Made by a program: the position numbers and the translations under genes. A DNA stretch of 64,000 nucleotides, taken from assembly GCA_005882215.1 (NCBI GenBank), contig VBCK01000146.1, positions 1 to 64,000 of the forward strand, read 5' to 3'. The notes beneath the pieces are model-generated. The model was not told the origin of the DNA. It was given only the letters and a program-made list of their open reading frames with translations, and ran no database searches. Origin of the DNA: Betaproteobacteria bacterium. Lineage in GTDB: Bacteria; Pseudomonadota; Gammaproteobacteria; Burkholderiales; Burkholderiaceae_F. Positions 1-8,666 of this stretch are shown here, in pieces; position 1 is the first letter of the stretch; each line of letters begins with the position of its first letter.

Positions 1-87
1 GGCGACGATGGCCACCACCAGCAGCAGCTCGACCAGCGTGAACGCGGCCATCCGCGAATCGAAGGACTTCGAGGGCACTCCCCGCAT
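1..87 (-). CDS. Prepilin-like protein, N-terminus only (runs off the window)
   Basis: The first 29 codons are visible. After a 15-residue leader comes the hallmark class III signal, AAFTLVELLLVVAIVA: Phe at +1, Glu at +5 and then a hydrophobic helix. This marks a type IV pilin or pseudopilin (GspH/FimT/PilE type) processed by prepilin peptidase PilD. The residue before the cleavage point is Ala, not the usual Gly. A second Met (residue 13) would leave only a three-residue leader, so the upstream ATG is preferred, although no convincing ribosome site precedes it. The subtype cannot be judged from this fragment. Confidence 0.7.
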   Translation of the reverse strand, partial: MRGVPSKSFDSRMAAFTLVELLLVVAIVA

Positions 88-192
88 CTTAAGAATCCGT
101 GAAAAGCGGCCGGCAAAAGAGTTAGCGCCGGCCTTCCATAGAGTCGGCGCCTACCCGGCCGACTTGAGTCGGCCGAGGCCGACAGGAGCACA

Positions 193-1899
193 ATGGGTGC
201 GGCGATGGATACGTCGACTCCCACCGGCTCGGGCCGGACGGCGCCGGACCGGTTCCTGGCCGTAACCCACGAGGTCATCAACCAGCCGATCGAGCTGGCC
301 GACTACAACCTGTACGCGGCCGATCGCGCACTGCGCGAAGCGGTGGCGCGCGAAGGCGCGGGCGCCTTCGAGTCCGATCTGGTCGAATTCGGCCGGCGGG
401 TCGGCACGGCCGAGTATCTGGAGCTCGGGCAGCTGGCCAATCGCTACCCGCCGGAGTTCGAGCCGAACGACCGCTTTGGGCATCGGACCGACCTGGTCCG
501 CTTCCACCCCGCCTATCACGCGTTGATGCGGACGGCGATCACCGAGGGACTGCACGCCTCGCCCTGGACCGAGCCGGGTCCCGGCGCTCACGTTGCGCGC
601 GCGGCCCGCTATTACCTGCAAGCGCAAGTCGAGGCCGGGCACGGCTGCCCGATCACGATGACGTTTGCCGCGATACCGAGCCTGAGGCTGCAACCGGACC
701 TGGCGGTGCTGTGGGAGGCAAAGATCACGTCGCGCGTGTACGACCCGTCCAACCGGCCGGGGCACGAGAAGTCCGGCGTGACGGTCGGGATGGCGATGAC
801 CGAGAAGCAGGGCGGCTCCGACGTACGCGCCAACACGACACGCGCTTATCCGGTGTCCTCGCCGGGGCCCGGGCAGCCCTACGAGCTGGTCGGCCACAAG
901 TTCTTCGTGTCGGCGCCGATGTGCGACCTGTTTCTGGTGCTGGCCCAGGCGCCCGGGGGCCTGACCTGCTTCCTGCTGCCGCGCTGGAGGCCGGACGGCA
1001 GCAAGAACCCGATGCAGCTGCAACGGCTGAAACGGAAGATGGGCAACGTCTCGAACGCGTCGGCCGAGACCGAGTTGCGCGGCGCGCTTGCCTGGATGGT
1101 CGGCGAAGAAGGGCGCGGCGTACGCACGATCATCGAGATGGTGGCGATGACGCGCTTTGACTGCATGATCGGATCGAGCGCGGGCATGCGGATGGCTGCA
1201 TCGCAGGCGCTGCACCACTGCAGCCAGCGCAGCGCGTTCGGGCATCTGCTGGTCGATCAGCCGCTGATGCAGAACGTGCTGGCCGACCTGGCGCTCGAAT
1301 CCGAGGCGGCGCTGGCGCTGACGATGCGCATCGCGCGCGCGCTGGACCGCCGTGTGGACGAGCACGAGGATTGTCTGGCCCGCCTGTGCACGGCGGTCGG
1401 GAAATACTGGATCTGCAAGCGTGTGGCGTCGCATGCGGTGGAGGCGATGGAGTGCATCGGCGGCAGCGGGGTGATGGAGGACTCGCCGATGCCGCGCCTT
1501 TTCCGCGAATCGCCGGTCAACGCGATCTGGGAGGGCAGCGGCAACGTCCAGTGCCTGGACGCCTTGCGGGCGATCCGCAAGACACCGGCCGTGGTGCAGG
1601 CCTACTTCGACGAAGTGGCGCGGTCACGCGGCGGTCACGCGTCGCTCGACCGCCATATCGGCGAACTGAGGGGCGAACTGCGCGATGGCGCGGACATCGA
1701 ATATCGGGCGCGCGATCTGGTCGACCGGATGGCGGCGATCCTGCAGGCGGCGCTGCTGGTGCAGCACGCGCCAGGCTGGGTGGCCGACGCGTTCTGCCGG
1801 TCCCGGCTCGACGGCGTCGGGCACCACCAGTTCGGCGCGCTGCCGGCGGGCGTCGAGTTCGGCCGGATTATCGAGCGGGCGATGCCTCGCGAAGCTTGA
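193..1899 (+). CDS. aidB: AidB-type acyl-CoA dehydrogenase (adaptive response to alkylation)
   Basis: 568 aa, close to E. coli AidB (541 aa). The protein starts with the AidB N-terminal segment (FNQP/INQPIEL-like, residues 15-35), followed by the acyl-CoA dehydrogenase fold. Visible family signatures are CPITMTFAA near 155, MTEKQGGSDVRANTTRA near 205, LKRKMGNVSNAS near 285, MTRFDC near 325, and RESPVNAIWEGSGN near 445. AidB is an FAD protein that binds DNA and is induced by methylating agents. The true substrate is unresolved, since isovaleryl-CoA dehydrogenase activity is weak. The start ATG has an AGGAG four bases upstream. No ada or alkB lies nearby in the window, so it is not part of a visible alkylation operon here. 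Confidence 0.93.
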   Translation: MGAAMDTSTPTGSGRTAPDRFLAVTHEVINQPIELADYNLYAADRALREAVAREGAGAFESDLVEFGRRVGTAEYLELGQLANRYPPEFEPNDRFGHRTDLVRFHPAYHALMRTAITEGLHASPWTEPGPGAHVARAARYYLQAQVEAGHGCPITMTFAAIPSLRLQPDLAVLWEAKITSRVYDPSNRPGHEKSGVTVGMAMTEKQGGSDVRANTTRAYPVSSPGPGQPYELVGHKFFVSAPMCDLFLVLAQAPGGLTCFLLPRWRPDGSKNPMQLQRLKRKMGNVSNASAETELRGALAWMVGEEGRGVRTIIEMVAMTRFDCMIGSSAGMRMAASQALHHCSQRSAFGHLLVDQPLMQNVLADLALESEAALALTMRIARALDRRVDEHEDCLARLCTAVGKYWICKRVASHAVEAMECIGGSGVMEDSPMPRLFRESPVNAIWEGSGNVQCLDALRAIRKTPAVVQAYFDEVARSRGGHASLDRHIGELRGELRDGADIEYRARDLVDRMAAILQAALLVQHAPGWVADAFCRSRLDGVGHHQFGALPAGVEFGRIIERAMPREA

Positions 1900-1914
1900 C
1901 GACTCGGCATCCGG

Positions 1915-2037
1915 ATGGGACTGGCCCCGTTCAGTACCGCCGCGCTCAAGGACACGCTGATCGAGAAAGACTTGGGAATAGACGGTGTGACCGAATCGGT
2001 GCTGTACGTCGTAGGAGTTGGCCTGGCTGCCGGCTAG
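1915..2037 (+). pseudogene. Scrap resembling the C-terminus of a nitroreductase/SagB-family oxidoreductase
   Basis: A 40-codon open stretch directly behind aidB reads MGLAPFSTAALKDTLIEK... and ends ...VLYVVGVGLAAG. The pattern 'acidic helix, LGIDG, then SVLYVVGVG strand at the very C-terminus' is typical of the last strand of SagB/ThcOx-type nitroreductases. There is no ribosome site, no N-terminal FMN-binding part, and the frame meets the aidB stop just upstream. I read it as the tail of a deleted gene. It overlaps the stop of the convergent membrane-protein gene by four bases. Family assignment is by eye only. Confidence 0.4.
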
Positions 2038-2792
2038 CCCCCGCTGCCCCCGGCTTCGAACAGGTCCTGATACGCCGCATACGTCGACAGCACCATCAGC
2101 GGCGCCAGCACCAGCCAACCCAGCCCGAGGGGAATCGAGGCGATGATCGCGAACGCGATCCACAGCAGTCCGTAGACCGCCAGCGCGCCCAGGTTGGCCC
2201 AGCAGGCCAACAGGCTTGCCTTCAACGCCTCCACCGGGGGCTGCCGCCGCAAAACGATCAGCGCCGGCGCAAACCAGGCCGCCAGCGCGATCGGCAGCAG
2301 CAGGATCAGCGAGACCAGAGCCACCAGCAGCGTCGTGGCGCCGAGGCCCGCCAGCAGCGCGAGATTGCCCGACAGGGCGCCGGACGCTGCGCCGGATAGG
2401 GCGCCGATGCCGGCCACGGTCGCCGCGCTCAGCACCAGCAGCGCTGCGACCATCAGCAGCGCGCCGCCGATCGCCAGCGGTCCGAGCGACTGACTGAAGC
2501 CCGCGAACAGGTCCCCGACGGCGGGCGCAGTGCCGGCCTCGGTCTTGCGCGCCGCCAGCATCAATCCCCCCGCGAACACGAACAAGGTGATATGCGCCGC
2601 AATCACACCCAGCAGCGAGAAAAGGTGCAGCAGCCCGTAGATCGCCATCGCGATAAAGCACATCGCGATCCACGTCACGGCCGCGCCGCGCTGGAACAGC
2701 AGCTGCCATGCGCTGCTCCACCACTCGACCCCGTGACCGGAATGCACCTGCCGGAAGGCAGGTATCTGCATCGGCAGCGACGGTTCTTGCAT
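2034..2792 (-). CDS. BPSS1780-type integral membrane protein
   Basis: 252 aa. A short hydrophilic start contains VHSGHGVEWWSSAW (residues 16-29), then about six hydrophobic segments run to the C-terminus. The G-x-G-x-x-WW-S-A-W entry into the membrane is characteristic of the BPSS1780 family of betaproteobacterial inner-membrane proteins of unknown function. A GGAGGTGGG ribosome site lies just before the ATG. It sits 27 bp downstream of the antiporter gene on the same strand, so the two may be co-transcribed. No enzymatic motif is visible. Confidence 0.75.
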   Translation of the reverse strand: MQEPSLPMQIPAFRQVHSGHGVEWWSSAWQLLFQRGAAVTWIAMCFIAMAIYGLLHLFSLLGVIAAHITLFVFAGGLMLAARKTEAGTAPAVGDLFAGFSQSLGPLAIGGALLMVAALLVLSAATVAGIGALSGAASGALSGNLALLAGLGATTLLVALVSLILLLPIALAAWFAPALIVLRRQPPVEALKASLLACWANLGALAVYGLLWIAFAIIASIPLGLGWLVLAPLMVLSTYAAYQDLFEAGGSGG

Positions 2793-2819
2793 GGCCCACC
2801 TCCGATTCCCCGGTTCCGA

Positions 2820-4808
2820 TTATTGCCCCAACAGCCTCGCCTCCGCCAGTTCGACCGCTTCGGCCGTGCCGCGCAGTACGACGACGTCGCCGCGCTCCAG
2901 CACCAGCGAATCGCTCGGATCGTCGCCCCGGATTCCGCGCCGCCGTATCGCCCTGACCTCCGCGCCGGTGGCGGCGAGGTCGAGCGATCCGAGACCCCTG
3001 CCGATCGCCGACGATCCGGCTTCGATCGCCACCGAATGCAGCCGGACGTGCTGGGCCTCGTCCTCGTCGACCGCGCGGTCCGGATCGTCGGCGCCGTGAA
3101 AGTAGCCGCGCAACAGCCGGTAGCGCGTATCGCGGGCGTCGCGCACCTGCTGCACGACCCGCGCCAGCGGAACTCCGAGCAGCACCAGCGCATGGGAGCC
3201 CAGCATCAGGCTGCCCTCGAACACCTCCGGCACGACCTCGGTAGCGCCGGCCTTCAACAGCCGCTCCAGGGCCGAATCGTCCTGCGTTCGGACGATGATC
3301 GGCAAATGCGGGTGCAACTCGTGCGCGAAGTGGATCACCCGCAACGCCGATTGGACGTTGTTGTAGCTGACCACCAGCGCTGCGGCGCGGGACACCCCGG
3401 CCGCGGCCAGTGTTTCGCGCCGTGCGGCGTCGCCGTAGACGACCGATGCGCCGGCAGCGGCGGCTTCGCGCACGCGGTCCGGGTCCAGATCCAGCGCCAC
3501 GTAGGCGTAGCCTTCCTGCTCCAGCATCTGCGCCAGGTGCTGGCCGCTGCGCCCGAAGCCGCAGATCACCACGTGGCCCTGGTTGGCGATCGAGCGGGTC
3601 GCAATGCGGGTGAGCCGCAGCGCCTGCTGCATCCACTCGGAGCCGGTCACGCGCAGCGCGATCCACTGGCTGTACTGGACCAGCAGCGGTGTGGCCAGCA
3701 TCGAGAGCACCATCGCCGCCAGCACGATTTGCATCAGCGCATTGGGAAGCAGGTGCAGCTGACCGGCCTGGTTCAGGATCACGAACGCGAACTCGCCGGC
3801 GGTGGCCAGGGGCACCGCCACCTTGATCGCGGTGCCGGCGCTCTCGCCGCGCCAGCGCGCCAGCAGCGCGACCAGCGCGAACTTCAGTCCGACCGGCACC
3901 GTCAAGGCAGCCAGCACCCAGCCGAAGTGGCCGATCACGACGCGCGGGTCGAGCAGCATGCCGATCGTGACGAAGAAAAGCCCGAGCAGAACGTCGCGAA
4001 ACGGCTTGATGTCCTCCTCGACCTGGTGCCGGAATTCGGTCTCCGAGATCAGCATCCCGGCGACGAACGACCCCAGCGCCGGCGACAGACCGGCCTTCGA
4101 CGTGAGCCAGGCCAGGCCGAGCGTGATCAGCAGCAGGTTCAGCATGAACAATTCGTTCGAGCGCCGGCGCGCCACCATCGTGAGCCAGCGGCGCAGCAGC
4201 CACTGGCCGCCGGCCAGCAGCAGCGCCAGCAGCACGACCGCCTTCGCGCCGGCCCATGCCAGCTCGACCGCGAGGTCGCCTTGCCGGTTGGCCAGTGCGG
4301 GCAGGATCACCAGCAGCGGAACGACCGCCAGGTCCTGGAACAGCAGAACGCCCACCACCAGGCGGCCCTGGTCGGTGTCCAGCTCCAGGCGCTCGGCCAG
4401 CTGCTTCAGCACGATCGCGGTCGATGACATCGCCAGCGCCGCCCCCAGCGCGAACGCCCCGGCCGCCCCGACCCCGATGCGTTCGCCGAACAGCAGTCCG
4501 AGCCCGAGCGGCACGCTCAGCGTGATCAGAACCTGGGGCAAGCCGATCCCGACCACGATCGACCTCATGCTGCGCAGTCGCGGCAGCGAGAACTCGATCC
4601 CGATCGAGAACATCAGGAACACGACGCCGAACTCGGCCAGCTCGTACGTGCTGCTGCTGTCGGGCGCCAGCGCCAGCGCGTGCGGGCCGACGACGATGCC
4701 GACCAGCAGGTAGCCGAGCACCGGCGGCAGGTTCAGCACGCGCAGCGCGGTCACTGCGAGCACCGAGGCGGCCAGCAGCAGCAGAGTCAGCTCGAGGGCC
4801 GAAGGCAT
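2820..4808 (-). CDS. Kef-type monovalent cation:proton antiporter (CPA2)
   Basis: 662 aa. Residues 1-385 form a 12-13 helix Na+/H+-exchanger domain with the CPA2 core FQDLAVVPLL (158-167) and a re-entrant SxxAGEF stretch near 337-341. Residues 411-530 form an RCK N (TrkA-N) Rossmann domain starting GHVVICGFGRSG, and residues 575-655 an RCK C (TrkA-C) domain. This is the KefB/KefC/YbaL architecture: K+ (or Na+) efflux in exchange for protons, gated by nucleotide binding. The ancillary KefF/KefG subunit is not nearby. The open frame extends upstream of the chosen ATG, but homology begins there. It is transcribed divergently from kdsD over a 123-bp spacer. Confidence 0.88.
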   Translation of the reverse strand: MPSALELTLLLLAASVLAVTALRVLNLPPVLGYLLVGIVVGPHALALAPDSSSTYELAEFGVVFLMFSIGIEFSLPRLRSMRSIVVGIGLPQVLITLSVPLGLGLLFGERIGVGAAGAFALGAALAMSSTAIVLKQLAERLELDTDQGRLVVGVLLFQDLAVVPLLVILPALANRQGDLAVELAWAGAKAVVLLALLLAGGQWLLRRWLTMVARRRSNELFMLNLLLITLGLAWLTSKAGLSPALGSFVAGMLISETEFRHQVEEDIKPFRDVLLGLFFVTIGMLLDPRVVIGHFGWVLAALTVPVGLKFALVALLARWRGESAGTAIKVAVPLATAGEFAFVILNQAGQLHLLPNALMQIVLAAMVLSMLATPLLVQYSQWIALRVTGSEWMQQALRLTRIATRSIANQGHVVICGFGRSGQHLAQMLEQEGYAYVALDLDPDRVREAAAAGASVVYGDAARRETLAAAGVSRAAALVVSYNNVQSALRVIHFAHELHPHLPIIVRTQDDSALERLLKAGATEVVPEVFEGSLMLGSHALVLLGVPLARVVQQVRDARDTRYRLLRGYFHGADDPDRAVDEDEAQHVRLHSVAIEAGSSAIGRGLGSLDLAATGAEVRAIRRRGIRGDDPSDSLVLERGDVVVLRGTAEAVELAEARLLGQ

Positions 4809-4931
4809 CGTTGGGGGCGAGCCGCAGCAAGTCCTGTGCCAGCGTCGAAGCGCCAGAGTATCATCGGCTGAAAGCCTGCCGCGGCCGCGATCCACGCAGG
4901 CCAGGGCGCCCACGGGAGGGGCGGCGGGCGG

Positions 4932-5966
4932 TTGGAGCTTTTGGATTCTGCGTTGAACCCTGTCGACCCGGTGCAGGCATTGGGTGCCACCCCTGACTCG
5001 CGATCCTCCGCGCTGGCGCTCGCGCGCGATGTGTTGATCACCGAATCGCAGGCGGTGTCGGCGCTGGCCGACCGCCTTGACGGGCGCTTCCTGCGCGCGG
5101 TGGAGCTGGTGCTGGGTTGTCGCGGTCGCGTAGTGGTCAGCGGGGTGGGTAAGAGCGGCCACATCGCTCACAAGATCGCCGCCACGCTGGCCTCGACCGG
5201 CACGCCCGCTCTGTTCGTCCACGCTGCCGAAGCGGCGCACGGCGACCTGGGCATGGTGACCGGGCGCGACGTGTTCATCGCGATGTCATATTCGGGCGAG
5301 ACCGACGAGTTGCTGACGATCGTCCCGATTCTGAAACGGGGCGGCACGCCGCTGATCGTGCTGACCGGGCGCGACACCTCGTCGCTGGCCGGCTACGCGG
5401 ACGTGTACCTGGATTGCCGGGTCGAGCGGGAAGCCTGCCCCTTGAACCTGTCGCCGACGTCCTCCACCACGGCGATGCTCGCGCTGGGCGACGCGCTGGC
5501 GATTGCCTGCCTGGATGCACGCGGCTTCGGGGCCGACGATTTCGCACGTTCGCACCCGGGAGGCGCGCTGGGACGGCGGCTGCTGACGCGCGTGTCCGAC
5601 GTGATGCACACGGGCGAGGCGATCCCGGTCGTGTCCGCCGACGATACCGTGATGGACGCGCTGCGCGAGATTTCCAGCAAGCGGCTGGGAATGACCGCGG
5701 TGCGCAACCCGGACGGCACGCTGGCGGGCATCTTCACCGACGGCGATCTGCGCCGGCTGCTGGAGCGCGGCGGCGATGCGCGCGCAACCCGCGTGCGCGA
5801 CGTGATGACCGCGACCCCGCTGACGATCGAGCCGCAGGCGCTGGCGGTCGAGGCCGCGCAGCTGCTCGACAGCGGGCGCAAGAACCAGCTGCTGGTGGTC
5901 GATGCCGAGCACCGGCTGGTCGGCGCGCTGCACATGCACGACCTGATGGCTGCGCGAGTCATCTGA
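4932..5966 (+). CDS. kdsD: D-arabinose-5-phosphate isomerase (first step of Kdo synthesis)
   Basis: 344 aa including an uncertain N-terminus. An SIS domain (about residues 45-190) carries SGVGKSGHIAHKIAATLAS and the SYSGETDELL sugar-phosphate loop. Two CBS domains follow (about 215-275 and 285-340). It converts ribulose 5-phosphate to arabinose 5-phosphate. No ATG precedes the conserved region. Candidate TTG starts lie at 4932, 4941 and 4953. The 4941 codon has GGAG only three bases upstream, and a GGAGGGG further up could serve 4932. It heads the lipopolysaccharide operon and overlaps kdsC by one base (TGATG). Confidence 0.92.
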   Translation: MELLDSALNPVDPVQALGATPDSRSSALALARDVLITESQAVSALADRLDGRFLRAVELVLGCRGRVVVSGVGKSGHIAHKIAATLASTGTPALFVHAAEAAHGDLGMVTGRDVFIAMSYSGETDELLTIVPILKRGGTPLIVLTGRDTSSLAGYADVYLDCRVEREACPLNLSPTSSTTAMLALGDALAIACLDARGFGADDFARSHPGGALGRRLLTRVSDVMHTGEAIPVVSADDTVMDALREISSKRLGMTAVRNPDGTLAGIFTDGDLRRLLERGGDARATRVRDVMTATPLTIEPQALAVEAAQLLDSGRKNQLLVVDAEHRLVGALHMHDLMAARVI

Positions 5967-6574
5967 TGAAGCCTCGCAGGAAGAGCAGTGCTGCCTCCGC
6001 GCCGGCGCGCTCCGTCGGACGAGGCCCCGCCTCCGCGCTGACGCGCTCCGTCGGGCGGGCGGCGGAGGCCGGGCTGCGTGCGGCGCGCGTGCGACTGGTC
6101 GTGCTGGACGTGGACGGCGTGCTGACCGACGGGCGGCTGTATATGAGTGCCGGAGGCGAAGCCTTGAAGGTGTTCGATGTGCGCGACGGCCACGGCGTGC
6201 GGCTGCTGCGCGAAGCCGGTCTGGGCGTGGCGCTGCTGTCGTCACGCGCGTCAGCGATCGTCGAGCGGCGAGCCAGTGAGCTCGATATCGACACGGTGCT
6301 GCAGGGGGAGCGCGACAAGCTCGCCGCGCTGGAGCGGCTGCTGGCCGCGAGCGGCGTAGCGGCCGCCGAGTGCGCCTATATGGGCGACGACTGGCCTGAT
6401 CTGCCGGTGATGGCCAGAGTCGGGTTTGCCGCCGCAGTCGGGGACGCCGCACCCGAAGTGCGGCGCGCGGCCCACTGGATCGCCCAGGCCGATGGCGGGC
6501 GCGGCGCGGTCCGCGCGCTGGCCGAGTACGTGCTGCGCTGCCGGCAGCGTCACCCTGGACAGCTCGGTGTTTGA
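5966..6574 (+). CDS. kdsC: Kdo-8-phosphate phosphatase
   Basis: 202 aa. The HAD-fold phosphatase core begins near residue 42, with the nucleophile motif LDVDGVLTDG (Asp48/Asp50) and a late GDDWPDLP motif near 140. It removes phosphate from Kdo-8-P to give Kdo. The N-terminus is about 30 residues longer than typical KdsC and consists of two tandem 12-residue units (see the repeat at 5993-6064). The start overlaps the kdsD stop (TGATG), supporting translation from this ATG. The next gene starts 15 bp after the stop. Confidence 0.92.
   Translation: MKPRRKSSAASAPARSVGRGPASALTRSVGRAAEAGLRAARVRLVVLDVDGVLTDGRLYMSAGGEALKVFDVRDGHGVRLLREAGLGVALLSSRASAIVERRASELDIDTVLQGERDKLAALERLLAASGVAAAECAYMGDDWPDLPVMARVGFAAAVGDAAPEVRRAAHWIAQADGGRGAVRALAEYVLRCRQRHPGQLGV
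5993..6064 (+). repeat. 36-bp tandem duplication inside kdsC (two units)
   Basis: Unit 1 covers 5993-6028 and unit 2 covers 6029-6064. They differ at only a few positions over their first 31 bases. Both start GCCTCCGCGC and contain CGCGCTCCGTCGG. The period is exactly 12 codons, so the protein carries ASAPARSVGRGP followed by ASALTRSVGRAA (residues 10-33) before the catalytic domain. Confidence 0.85.
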
Positions 6575-6588
6575 GGTTCACCCCACAA

Positions 6589-7161
6589 ATGCGTGACCGG
6601 ATCGCCTCGGTGATCGCGATCGTGCTGCTGGCGCTGGTGGCCGCCATCAGCTACCGGTATTCGCGTTCGCTGCAAACCGGGACGCCTGCCGAGCTGGCGC
6701 GACCAAAGGTCGATGCCGACGCCGACGGGGTGACGCTGATCCAGTTCGACTCGGTGGGTCGAGCCAAGTACAAGCTGTTCGCGGACCGGATGACGCACTA
6801 CGCGCAGACCGACGACGTCGATCTGGTGAAGCCGCGGCTGGTGAGCCTGCGGCCGGATCAACCACGGGTCGAGGCAGTGGCACAGCTGGCCCGGATGGAA
6901 AACGACGGCGAACGGATCCGGCTCTCGGGCGATGTCGTGCTGACGCGGGCCTCGCCCCCGGGGCGGCCCCCGTTGCGGGTCAGCACCGAGATGCTGCTCG
7001 CGCTGCCGGATCTGGATCGCTACTGGACCGACCGGCCGGTGCTGGTCGATCGCGGTCCGGATTCGATCCAGGCGCACGGCATGGAGCTGGACAATATCGC
7101 GCAGCGAGTCCAATTCCTGGCGGACGTGGTCGACACGATTACGCCGCAACCGAGGAAATGA
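6589..7161 (+). CDS. lptC: Lipopolysaccharide transport protein LptC
   Basis: 190 aa bitopic inner-membrane protein. An N-terminal helix (IASVIAIVLLALVAAIS, residues 4-20) anchors a periplasmic LptC/OstA-like beta-jellyroll (about 35-185). It accepts LPS from the LptBFG transporter and passes it to LptA. The ATG gives a normal-length protein. An in-frame TTG at 6571, overlapping the kdsC stop, would add six residues. The stop overlaps the lptA start (ATGA). Confidence 0.92.
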   Translation: MRDRIASVIAIVLLALVAAISYRYSRSLQTGTPAELARPKVDADADGVTLIQFDSVGRAKYKLFADRMTHYAQTDDVDLVKPRLVSLRPDQPRVEAVAQLARMENDGERIRLSGDVVLTRASPPGRPPLRVSTEMLLALPDLDRYWTDRPVLVDRGPDSIQAHGMELDNIAQRVQFLADVVDTITPQPRK

Positions 7162-7766
7162 ACGACGCGAAGTCCGCCGGCTGGATCGCGCTGCTGGTTC
7201 TGGGCGCGTGCCTGATGCCGTGGCCGGCCGGCGCCGAGCGCGCGGACCGCAACCAGCCGACGCTGATCGTTGCCGATCACCAGACGGTCGACGACTTGAA
7301 GCAGCTGTCGGTGTTCACCGGCCACGTTGTGCTGACCAAGGGAACGATTCGCGTCACGGGCGAGCGGATGGAATACCGCGAGGACCCGGAGGGATACCAG
7401 TACGCGGTCGTCACTGCCGCGGCCGACTCACTGGCCACGTTTCACCAGCGGCGCGACCCGAACCGCCCCGGGGTCGAGGAGACGATCGACGGCGTGGCCG
7501 AGCGGATCGAGTACGACAACCGGGCCGACACGGTGAAGCTGTTTACGCGCGCGATCGTGCGGCGCTTCGAAAACGGCGTGATGCGGGACGAGTTCACCGG
7601 GGATCGGATCACCTACGACGCGCGCACTTCGCACTATGACCTGACCGGCTCGGGCGCCGGCCCGGGCAGCCGCGTCACCGCTCGGATCGCTCCCCGGATC
7701 AACGAGTCCACGCCCCCGCAGCAAGCGCCCAAAGGGACCGATCCGGGGCGCGGCGGCTCGCAATGA
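7158..7766 (+). CDS. lptA: Lipopolysaccharide periplasmic bridge protein LptA
   Basis: 202 aa. A Sec signal peptide (residues 1-26, ending PAGAE) precedes an OstA/LptA domain beginning [14 protein letters not shown], followed by [19 protein letters not shown]. It polymerises into the periplasmic bridge that carries LPS from LptC to LptD. The C-terminal 35 residues are polar and Pro/Gly-rich, probably disordered. It is coupled by four-base ATGA overlaps to lptC upstream and lptB downstream. Confidence 0.93.
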   Translation: MNDAKSAGWIALLVLGACLMPWPAGAERADRNQPTLIVADHQTVDDLKQLSVFTGHVVLTKGTIRVTGERMEYREDPEGYQYAVVTAAADSLATFHQRRDPNRPGVEETIDGVAERIEYDNRADTVKLFTRAIVRRFENGVMRDEFTGDRITYDARTSHYDLTGSGAGPGSRVTARIAPRINESTPPQQAPKGTDPGRGGSQ

Positions 7767-8578
7767 ACGCCGCCACTCCGCTGCCGGTGGCCGAGGCCCC
7801 GGATGCTATCGATGCGTCGGCCGACGCCGGGGCGCTGCCGCGGGGCCTGGTGGTCGAGCGGCTCGCCAAGCGCTACGGCGGGCGATTGGTCGTAAAGGAT
7901 GTTTCACTGTCGGTCGAGCCCGGGGCGGTGGTCGGGCTGCTCGGACCGAACGGCGCGGGCAAGACAACCTGCTTCTACATGGTGGTCGGCCTGGTGCCGC
8001 TCGATGATGGCTCGATCCGACTCGACGGCCGCTCGATCGCCCACCTGCCGATACATCGGCGCGCCCGGCTCGGCCTGTCCTACCTGCCGCAGGAAGCTTC
8101 GGTGTTCCGGCGCCTGACGGTCGAGCAGAACGTGCGCGCGGTGCTGGAGCTGCAACGCGACGATCAGGGCCGGCAGCTGCGTGAGGAGGCGATCGAGCAG
8201 CGGCTGGTTGAATTGTTGAAGGACCTGCAAATCGTGGAGATCCGCACCAATGCCGCGCTCAGCCTGTCCGGCGGGGAGCGGCGCCGCGTCGAGATTGCCC
8301 GCGCGCTGGCGGCGCGGCCCCGGTACGTGCTGCTCGACGAGCCGTTTGCCGGGGTCGATCCGATCGCCGTGATCGAGATCCAGCGGATCGTCCGCTTCCT
8401 GAAGCAGCGCGGGATCGGGGTGCTGATCACCGACCACAACGTACGCGAGACGCTCGGGATCTGCGACCACGCCTACATCATCAATGAGGGCCAGGTCCTG
8501 GCTGAAGGTCGGCCAGACGAAATCGTGGAAAACGAGTCGGTCCGGCGCGTTTATCTGGGCGAACACTTCCGGATGTAA
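7763..8578 (+). CDS. lptB: ABC transporter ATPase LptB of the LPS exporter
   Basis: 271 aa, about 30 residues longer at the N-terminus than the E. coli protein. Walker [10 protein letters not shown] is near 61, the signature [15 protein letters not shown] near 173, Walker [14 protein letters not shown] near 190, and the H-loop ITDHNVRE near 222. It powers extraction of LPS together with LptF/LptG, which are not in this window. The ATGA overlap with lptA supports the long start. An internal GTG near [10 protein letters not shown] would give the standard length. Confidence 0.94.
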   Translation: MNAATPLPVAEAPDAIDASADAGALPRGLVVERLAKRYGGRLVVKDVSLSVEPGAVVGLLGPNGAGKTTCFYMVVGLVPLDDGSIRLDGRSIAHLPIHRRARLGLSYLPQEASVFRRLTVEQNVRAVLELQRDDQGRQLREEAIEQRLVELLKDLQIVEIRTNAALSLSGGERRRVEIARALAARPRYVLLDEPFAGVDPIAVIEIQRIVRFLKQRGIGVLITDHNVRETLGICDHAYIINEGQVLAEGRPDEIVENESVRRVYLGEHFRM

Positions 8579-8666
8579 GGCCGATGCTGACAGGCAAGAT
8601 GCTTTTCGGTTCCAAGGCTCCCAGCCGTCGCAGGACATGGCGCTTTTCGAAGCTGAGCTTCACGGC

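Noticed and set aside
1624-4830. A minus-strand open frame of more than 1000 codons
   Set aside because: It covers the membrane-protein and antiporter genes in another frame. The composition is Arg/Ala/Gly repeats with no recognisable fold.
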